A stretch of 64,000 nucleotides of DNA from NCBI GenBank assembly GCA_018398575.1, contig JAGTXZ010000010.1, positions 2,914,001 to 2,978,000 on the forward strand. The letters run 5' to 3'. The notes under the pieces are model-generated. The model did no database searches. It was not told the origin of the DNA and saw only the letters and a program-made list of their open reading frames with translations. Source of the DNA: Ampelomyces quisqualis (Eukaryota > Ascomycota > Dothideomycetes > Pleosporales > Phaeosphaeriaceae). A program made the position numbers and the translations under genes. Below are positions 55,551 through 64,000 of this stretch, piece after piece. Position 1 is the first letter of the stretch, and each line of letters begins with the position of its first letter.

Positions 55551-56849
55551 TACTACTACCTAATAGAATAACTTGCGTCTTCTACTGCGTTAACGTTTCT
55601 AAATTCTTAAGACGTCCTGCTAATCCTAGAATGCCTCTATTAACTCTACTAACAGAGCCTTACTAATTATCTAAGAAACTATAGTAACTTCTACACTAGG
55701 CAACAATTTAGCGTACGTGTAATAATACTACTCTTTTACTGTTCTACTAATTGTGCGCTGCGTAACTTTCTAATCCTACTTACTTACTACTATCTGCACA
55801 AGTGCAAGGTTTATCTTTTTTACTAGAGCCTTTTTAGCTTGTTGCGTTGTCTTTTCTCTCCTCTGTCTCTTTCTACTAGTTCTAGGTCTAGCAGAGTCTA
55901 CCTTGTCTACTACTGCTAAATAGCAGACCTGCACTTTATTAATGTTTTCTTCCTTACTTACTTAGTTATAAACATTAGCTTAGGGCATTAACATGCGCAG
56001 GTTGTTGTAAACGTTATTAACAATTTTTAGTAACGTTGTTTAGTTAGTTTACTTACATATCTATAGTAGGGCATTGTATAGATTTTTAGCAAAAAATACT
56101 TCTAGTAGGTTATATTTGTCTGGAACCTAGGCATATATTGCTTTTTTAGTCCTATCTAAAGCGTTATCTACAGCCTACACTACTCTAGCCTCTGCTACGT
56201 ATTAAGATACATCTTAGGGGATTAAATTTAGAGTAGACCTAACTACTATTAAGAAATACTTAGCCTAGAAGTACTTACTAGGATATATAGAAATAGTGTG
56301 CGTTAGCTAGGTAGTAACATACTCTTATCTCTTACTTGCTAAGCCCTTTTTAAAAAAAACCTACTTTAACTAAAATAGGCTAGATTTAAACACTTTTCTC
56401 TTAACAAAATTATCTTATAGTTACTACACTACAGAAGCGTAAAAAACCCTCTTTTCTTTATAACACTATTCTATTGTGTGCAAAGCAGCGCTATGTCTGT
56501 CTATACCTATATTTGCCTGCATTCTCTTTCTAGCTACAGTATTGTTATTTGCTCTTATTATTAATATTGCCTTAATCCTGCTAGTGTCTAGCAACACTTT
56601 AATTCTAAACACGCTAATTACACTACTATTAAAGAAAGAGAAGCTCTTTAAGCCTTTGTTAACACCTAGCGCAAGCATCTCTATATTTAGCTAGCCTATC
56701 TACATATCCTAAGCAAACCTATCCTAGCTATTTCTAGTCTTAAAATCTATTAGGATTTACTAAAGTGCAAGTAATGCAGCACTATTTACACTAGTAAAAC
56801 TATAATTAAGAATATAAAGACCTACCTCTATGCTAAATATAAGCTGTTT

Positions 56850-59800
56850 ACTCCTACTATATTAAGCAATAAACAACAACTAGAGTAGTAGAGCAAACAG
56901 TAGCAAGTAGTGTGTAGTTAGTAGTTCTTTGCAAGAGAGTTACAACTTGCAACTACCTATATTACTAGATATTTTAAGGTTATTAAAGAAACTACGCCTG
57001 TCTATATAGAGGAGGCAGTTGTAGAAAAGGACCTAACACCTAATAAAACTGTTCTAGTTACCCTTAACCTATAGAATATTATTAACCCTGCGTTAATACA
57101 ACTTGCTACTTTAGAGGCGCAGTTTCTTGCAGCAGAAATAAGAGTTAGAGAAGAACAAAAGCGCGTAAACGCTATTGTACTAACTATCCCTAACTAACAA
57201 ACCTACCTATACTTAGAACACACGCAGTTCTAGCGCTGCGTAGCAGATATAAAATAGGAAACTATTTGCAAATACACAAAACTAGAACGCTCTGCCTAAC
57301 TACAGTACTTAGCTAACGTAGTAAAAAGTATAATGTTAGTATACTAATATTATGTTTTTCTAACATCTTGCTAGGCCTAGATTTAGGTTATATAGGAGCA
57401 CCTGCAGTATATTCTTGTTACACTTCTACTACTCTACTAGGGATTTAACAATTGCTACAGCAGCACAATTGTTGCAATTTTTATATTCTTTTATAACGTA
57501 TTTAACAACGTTGTTTCTTAGCTACCTACTCTTAATGTAACTAAGTACTAGTTATGCACTTAGAGGCCTATCTAGGCCTACTTAGACAGCCTCTACCCTA
57601 AGTATCCTAAAGTAGAGACAAAACACAAGAGGAGTAAACTAGACGTGTTAGAAGGCCTGTGTTACAATTTTTAGATAGCGCTTTTGAAGCAGACTGCACT
57701 GTAGCGCAATTTTAACCTAGCTATAGTTACCTTCCTTGCGTTCCTTGCTGTTAACGCCTAAGACAAAAGATTCTACAAAGCATACAATTTTGCAACTAAC
57801 TACTCTGCTGTTAAGAAACATGCAAAGTTTACAGCCTACTATAAACTATACCTTAAAGAACCAGCTAGTATAGTAGTTAAAACACTAAGTACTATTGTAT
57901 AGAAAGAACAGGATCTGCAACTATTTAAAGTAGACTAGATTATCTAAGAATAGAAAAGAGCTAAGATGCAGCACTTTGCGTTAGAAACTAATGCTACTAC
58001 TAGCAGTAACGCATTTAAGTTGTAGGTCCTCTAATACATAACGTCTAAATATTCTACTATAATAAACTAGGTTATTACTACTTTACATTACATTACCTAA
58101 TTCTAGTATAGTAAGACGTTAGATACCTTTGTTTAATAGAATAGTTTAACAGTAACTATCTATTATATTATAATATTCTTTAAATACTTTGTTAGTATAG
58201 TCTAGGGTTTCTACTACTGCGCAGAATTTCTAGTTACAGAGTTAACGTTTATTACTAAGACAAGTAACCTGCCTTCTATCCTATAGGATACTATCCTATG
58301 CAACTCTAGTAACAGCACAATTGGTTACAATCTGTTCTCTCTTACACACAAAAGCCTTAGCTATAGATCTGCTTTTGTACAGCAATAAGGGTTTATTACC
58401 TCTTAAGACAATACCTATAAGGATTTGCGCATTAACAATTTAGACAATTTCTACCAAATTAAGAGGTATAGTGCGCGTGTAGACAACTTCCTTTAACTGT
58501 TGTTTTTGCTTATTTACTTTACAAGTAGATAACTAGCCTACCTAACTAAATTGTTAAGTGTCTAGCTACAGAACTCTATATCTAATAGAAACTAAAACTT
58601 ATTTATGTTCTAAGGACTTATAGTAGTTGTGCCCTAGTACTACAAAGGCTATAACTGTAACAAATCTCTTAAGATAGCGTATTGTTTTCTGCCTTGCAAG
58701 ATAAGCACTCTTGTTGTAAGGTATATATAGCTTATCTAACTCTTCTATTAAACTATTACTACTTAATCTACAGATACTGCACCTACGTCTTACTACTACT
58801 AAGCACGTAGCGCTTTCTTATAGCCTAATAAGTTTAGTTGTTAACACGTAACTTTATCTTACATTACTACTGCTATAAAAAAGGCTACATTACAGTATCT
58901 TAGTATAGAAGCTTCTCCTCTTATTATGTGTTATATACTAGTTACGTTTAGCTGTTACAAGAATAACTGCAAGGCTAAGATCTAAGTACTCTTACTAGAG
59001 GAAGTTAAGGAAGCTACTAAAGAAGTATACTTAGATACAGTAGAATAACAGGCTAATTACACCTTAAACACTAGCTATAGAATCTACGCAGCTAAGACTG
59101 CCTTAGTCTTCTACTTGCAAAACAACACTACCTAGACCTTCTTTAAAGTTTCTATAAATTAGCACTATAATCTAGGATTCTTGCTGCTAAAAGCGCCTAG
59201 TTAAGAAGAGTACAACAAGAAGACTGCGCTGCACCCTATATTATACAGCATTAATACTAAGATATTACTGCAAGAGAACTTTAGCAGAAACGCTAATTTT
59301 AGAGGACAACAGCGCGCTGTCCTAGAGCGCATCTTAGTAGAGCATCTAGTAGTTACTTACATTACTAGTACAAGTAGTAGAAAGAGCCTTACCTTTCTTC
59401 TTCCTGCTTACTGTAGTAAATATAGACAAACTATTGTTATTACACTACTAGTTGCCCTTTAAACTAATCTAACCTAGTAGTGCAAACAGCTATGTCTTTC
59501 CTTCTCTATGTTTAGAGCCTAAGTGTTTAATAAAACAGCGCGTGTCTTATTTAATATACTAGAATATCTTAGTTTCTCTTAATTCTATACTCTTGTTAGC
59601 TGTCTCTAAGGCTTAGGCAGACTAGAGCGTATAGTATTAGACAAGTTTTATTACATTCTTATAGACAACTACAAGTATTGTCTATAGCTATTGCAGATTA
59701 GAGAACTTACTTACTACGCAGTTCCTATTACCCTACTGTTAGCGACTATACTGCTAGCAGCCTAAGAAGAAGCGTTTAGAATGCTTAGTGTAAGTAGCAT

Positions 59801-60260
59801 AGTAGACGTCTTCTAAGAGCTAAATATTTAAAAGAATATCTAATATAACGTACATACTCTGTCTTTTCTACCTAAATTGTCTATTAAAAATATAGCTAAA
59901 TACGTAGAGGCAGAGAAGAGTTCCTATAAGAAGATTCTTGTATACGTTCCTATAACAAGTATAGCTAAGAAGCTTAGCAAGCGCTTAGGCGCGTATTACT
60001 ACTATAGCTAAATGTTAGACTAAGAGCGCAGTAAGGTGCAAGCTGAATTTACTGTAGCTTAGCGTAGTATTCTTATAGCAACTACTACTTTTAACGCTAG
60101 AGTTAACATACTAGGTATTACTCTTGTAATCTAGTTTAGATACTCTAACTACCTCTTAACCTACTTACAGAAAACAGGCTATAGTAGCTACAACAGGAAA
60201 CAATATATTGCAAGAATTGTTGTTATTGCTAGTATATATTCCTTCCTACTAAAATAAACT
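56850..60260 (+). pseudogene. Decayed telomere-linked RecQ-type helicase
   Basis: One reading frame can be followed on the plus strand from about 57.0 to 60.25 kb, interrupted only by TAG/TAA codons. In order: GAG GCA GTT region at 57012, a PQYYKGYN-like P*YYKGYN at 58632, then ERILVEHLVV, a Walker A relic TSTSSRKS (59364-59387) from a TGTGSGKS-like motif, FLLPAYCSKYRQTIVITLLV, a DEAH-box relic RIVLDKF (motif 59640-59648), ITLLLATI (motif III), FRYSNYLLTYLQKTGY (motif VI relic, about 60162). Anchors are all in the same frame. The order and the PQYYKGY part match fungal TLH-type RecQ helicases of chromosome ends. Glycines have become Ser/Arg by G-to-A change, so it cannot be active. Confidence 0.75.
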
Positions 60261-62820
60261 CTTGGTATCTGCTAAATTATTAAGAATATTGTTAAAAAGA
60301 GTAGAACAAAGTCTAGATGCCTTTGTATCTCTATTAATTAGTATATTAATAGTAACATATTGCGCGTTAGTTGCTATTCTAATAAAGTACTGTGTTGCTC
60401 CTGCGCTAACCTAAGCACTACACACAAATAGGTTAGCATAGTAGCTACGCCTACAGCTACACCTGCAAAACAAACTTATTTAGATAATAGTGCTACTGCG
60501 CAGCTCTATTGCACTCTCTACTCTACAGCAGACTAAAAACTACTAGTAACATACCTCTTTCTCTGTCTACAAATAATAATACAGGGGAAATTACCTATAC
60601 TAGAGAACAGCTCTAACAGCGTAGGAGCCTTCTCTATAGTTACTATACCTACTACATGTTTTGATAAGAAACCTACTTACAAACAAATCTATAGTTAAAG
60701 TTTAATTTCTAACCTAAGCACATAAATTAGCACTAACACTACCTATTAGGTATGTTCTCTAGCCTGCAGCTATCTACTCTAATAGCCCTATGCAGACCTA
60801 ATAGTAGCAAAAAGGCTTAGGTAGAACACACACTTACCTTTAACTAAGACTAAGTAGTTACCTTTTAGTAAGAGGCTGCCTAGCTTCTAAAGGAGCTTTG
60901 CAAAACAGGAGATTAGTAGACTAATAACTGTGTTAAGTATTTTACAAACTAAAAACTATGCAATTATCTTAAAGCTAAGTGTAACGCGTTTACTAAAGAC
61001 GTAGTAGCTAAGTACTAACAAGACAAACTATAAGAAAACCTACCTAAAGGACAGTGTTTTTAGTGCGCTATGCTAATAAGTCTCTATGCTAAGTAGTTTA
61101 ACTCTACTACTAGGAGAAATTGCAATTGCCTAGAGCGCAGCACTAACTATACCTTTCTCTATACAATTCTTAATACTTAGGCCTGCCTTTAGAAATACTA
61201 TAAGAAGGTAAGAGAAATATAGATTTAGCGCGTTATAGACAAGACCTATAGAGAATTAGATAGCGTATAGGACGTAGACTTTGTACAGTATTTTTCTAAG
61301 TTAGTTACTTAGGTAGGAGAGAAACCTGTAGGCTGTATTGCTTACAACGTTAATTAGATAACCTATTCCTACGTGTAGAAGAAGAGTACCTAACGTGCCT
61401 AAGTAGACAGCATACCTTTTAGAATCTAATACTAGCCCTATTACACTACAGGGGGTCTTTCTGCAAGAGTAATATTGCTACTGTTAATTCTCTCTCTCTC
61501 CTTACTAGCTTGCAATACGTTAGAATAACAAAACTTACACGTAGGCTATTATACCTTAGATGCTAGGGACGCATTAATTAATTAAGTATAAGCTATTTTT
61601 CTTGTATTGCCTGCTGTCTCTACGTAGTATATAATAATCCTCTATAACTATTGCAGCTTCTGCTAATTTACTTTGTATAAAACAGTGCTCTCCTACCTCT
61701 CCTTAAATATATTATGCAACAACATTTTAAAAATCTAACATATTTATCTTTAAACATGCTACTGTAGACAAGCTAAAAAAGAAAATACTAGCTCTTTTCT
61801 TAACGTTAAGGCACGTCTATTCTCCTGTGTATCTACTAGTCCTACAGCTCTTTGTCTACTTAGTCTTAACTACAACCTATTTCTATTTCCTTTGTAGTAA
61901 TTTAGAGAACTAGCATAGATTGCACTAGATCTAGCTGCAATAATATATAGTACACGTAGTAGTAGGGAAAGTGTTTAGGCGTAGGCAACAGTAGGAGGCG
62001 TTTTAATCTAAGCAATAGCAAGGCAACGTTACGTGTTCTAACGTTTTAAATTACGCGCTAGTAATCTTAGCACTAGTAGGTGATTTAAATTACTACGCTT
62101 GCTTACCTGCTCTTATTAAATACCTTAAAACGCTCTACAAGACTACTTAACTACTTAAAATCTACAAAACCTACTTGTAAGTAATCCTTATAGAGCAAAT
62201 ACACAGATGTTAGCGCAACTAACTACTTGTAGTAACTAGTATATAATTGCAAGCTAACTATAGTAAAGTAGTAGTAGTGCTACCTTTACTTTAGCGCTAC
62301 TAGTCTTAGAGACCTAAATAGTAAGTATCTGCGCAGGCTGTTGCCCTTAACAAAACACTTTCTTTTTCTATATACTCTATACCTACTCTCTTTAGCGCTG
62401 TGTTACCTACTACAAACACTTCTAAGGACTACTGTACACTATTATATTAAATCTACTACACAGTATTTCTCTAGCACTAGGCGTAGAGTTAATTTTCCTT
62501 AAATCTTATTTACACGCTCCTGAACTGCAATCTAAGCCTTTCTAATTTAGCAGAATCTTGTAGTTATTCTCTATACTGCTTAAGCATACTGTACCTAAGC
62601 TTTATAAAGAATTTGTTACTACTCTTAGGTAGAGAAAGAGAGTGTTTTGTTATAGGCAATATTGCTTTTGCCTAAACACTCTCTTCTTATGTGTTGCTTA
62701 CGCTTAAATACCCCTCCCCCTGTTGCTATTACCTAAAACTCTTTTCTTCTCTTCTCTAATCCTATTCTATCTAAACCTCTCTATTGTTTAAGCACTATTT
62801 TCTAACACAATTATAGGTTT
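60261..62820 (+). other. AT-rich decayed DNA, probable C-terminal part of the RecQ relic
   Basis: Stretches such as CCSCANLS (about 60400), NYTFLYTILNTQACLQKYYK (about 61150) and VIDKTYRELDSV (about 61232, another frame) look like protein remnants downstream of the helicase core. TLH proteins have long C-terminal parts with Cys clusters. The frame differs from the core, so introns or small indels lie between. Past about 61.5 kb I can read nothing. Confidence 0.4.
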
Positions 62821-62823
62821 ACT

Positions 62824-64000
62824 ATGTTAACTAGTAATAACTTTAGAATAGATTATCTTGTAGGCTTTAACTTCTTAGGTCTTAACAGGCAGCTGTTAGA
62901 TCTAATAAACATTAACGCTTTCTCTGCTAACAACGCTAACACACGCTATGCCGCTATTAATAGCGCTGTTAAGGCATTTCTAGAAATAAGCCAACCTCTA
63001 GTGTTGCAGAAGTCTTAGTTGTACACGTGCTATTAGTACTTTGGTTTTAGAACTAAGGCGTTCTTTTAAGAATTTGTTGCCTCTTTACGCATTTCTGCAG
63101 ATGTGCAGGATTTTACTATAGTGCGTAAGGCCTAGATTAAGAAGTATAGTGTTTCTAAAGAAGAAGTTAAACAACTAGAGTAGAAGCACATTAAGGCTGC
63201 TCTTGCAATGCTTTAGAATAATAACCTATTAAAGCTAAACCTAATAATGCAGTTGCTTATTAAGGCTCTATGTACCTATCTTTAGCAAACGTATGCTATT
63301 GTCCTTAACTACTTCCTGCAGGTCTAGTTTGTTATAGACAGTTTACTATTTAGCAAACGCAGAATTAACTCTATCTATTACTTTAACTGCGTAAACTTAC
63401 TTGTTAAGATTATTAACTGCTCTAAGGAAGGTTTTAAGCTGCTTAATGCAAAGCGGGCGTCTGGCACCTATAAACCTTGCGCTTTACAGATAATAGAGGC
63501 CGCAAAGTCTAGTAAAGCTAATAGTTAAGTACTTCTTCTAGTTGTTACTCTTTAGGATGCAGCTCTAGCTTGTTGTTAAGCCCTTGTTGTTGCTGCCTTA
63601 GATAAAACTAAGGTAGCAGAACTTAACTACAAATAGGCCTAGCTTAAATTTAAGGCAGTAGAGGCTTAGGTAGGTAAGACTACTAAAGACAAGGACACTC
63701 TAGTTTCCGCAGAGCTGCGTTAGAAGCTTAAAGAGAAGGAGCAAGCTAAGTAAGACGCTTGCGTACAATACAAGGCTTTATAGAACTCTACGCGTCTTAA
63801 GCTAGTTGCTCCTAAGTATTTTACTACTACAGAGTTAATAATAAACAAAAGTCTGTAGACTAAAGACTCTGTCTTAAAGCAATAGACTAGCACAGCAGTC
63901 TATATTAACGCACATACACTAGATCTAAGCAATCTATAAGTATCTTAGTTCTAAGATAGCTATATTATTAGATACCTAAAGGATCTTGTTAACAACATTC
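62824..64000 (+). pseudogene. Unrecognised decayed protein gene, runs off the window
   Basis: The ATG at 62824 opens 64 codons (MLTSNNFRIDYLVGFNFLGL ...), then TAG. After it the frame goes on with protein-like stretches between TAG codons, such as RISADVQDFTIVRKA, KYSVSKEEVKQLE, LLNAKRASGTYKPCAL and KTTKDKDTLVSAELR. Most stops would be CAG or TGG without C-to-T or G-to-A change. It resembles a transposon-borne gene hit by RIP. I cannot name the family. Confidence 0.45.

Larger units (their letters stand above)
50290..64000. other. AT-rich, stop-filled block (RIP-like repeat island)
   Basis: From about 50.3 kb on, G and C fall sharply, TA-rich words dominate (TAGCTA, TATTA, TTAGCTA), and no open frame longer than about 70 codons occurs. 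Repeated segments inside differ mostly by C/T and G/A exchanges. That is the pattern left by repeat-induced point mutation, which changes C to T in duplicated DNA. The content I can read is listed separately: a duplicated 2-kb element, a RecQ helicase relic and an unknown relic. The part 50.3-51.69 kb has no feature I can identify. Confidence 0.85.

Noticed and set aside
56476..56694. Hydrophobic 72-codon frame in the AT-rich block
   Set aside because: Isolated and AT-biased; Leu/Ile-rich content is expected by chance from TTA/ATT-rich DNA.

Overview
This window is nuclear DNA of a filamentous ascomycete (Pezizomycotina; the RIP-like decay and the gene types suit a Dothideomycete, but that rank is inference). 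Genes are on both strands and carry many small introns of about 43-95 bp, with GTAAGT/GTATGT/GTGAGT donors, CTAAC/CTGAC-type branch sites and CAG/TAG acceptors. Coordinates below come from joining open frames across such introns; phases were checked to be consistent.

Layout. 1-9 kb is gene-poor: a decayed protein-kinase gene and two unrecognised minus-strand genes. 9.9-16.6 kb holds an ARA2-type aldo/keto reductase, a complete cytochrome P450 and an unrecognised three-exon gene next to a simple repeat. 17-27 kb is an ordinary housekeeping block: an Ish1/Msc1-like ER stress protein ending in KDEL, a small mitochondrial-type protein, an RBR ubiquitin ligase, a Zrg17-like zinc transporter, a two-TM membrane protein divergent from it, a tRNA-Phe gene and a cyclin L homologue. 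27-30 kb has one hypothetical gene and a dead HET (heterokaryon incompatibility) gene beside a long TTC microsatellite. 30.4-37.8 kb holds LSC2 (succinyl-CoA ligase beta), a DUF3245 protein, a 3-ketoacyl-CoA thiolase, NTF2 and a norsolorinic-acid-reductase-like AKR. 38-50 kb holds a DUF3425/bZIP-like factor, a GRE2-like reductase, a broken MetE-like gene, an SCI1-like SR-type protein, a UPF0132 membrane protein, a TANGO2 homologue and a RING-CH ligase. From about 50.3 kb to the end the DNA becomes AT-rich and stop-laden, typical of repeats hit by RIP. It contains two copies of a roughly 2-kb element with 26-bp minisatellites, a decayed telomere-linked RecQ helicase and another unrecognised relic. 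The RecQ relic suggests subtelomeric DNA.

Two observations stand out. (1) The tRNA-Phe gene carries its normal 14-nt anticodon-loop intron and also a 53-nt GTATGT...CAG insertion in the T-arm. Removing both gives a perfect 72-nt cloverleaf. (2) The promoter, start codon and first coding exon of LSC2 lie in a 224-bp unit repeated three times in tandem, inside the promoter region shared with the divergent DUF3245 gene.
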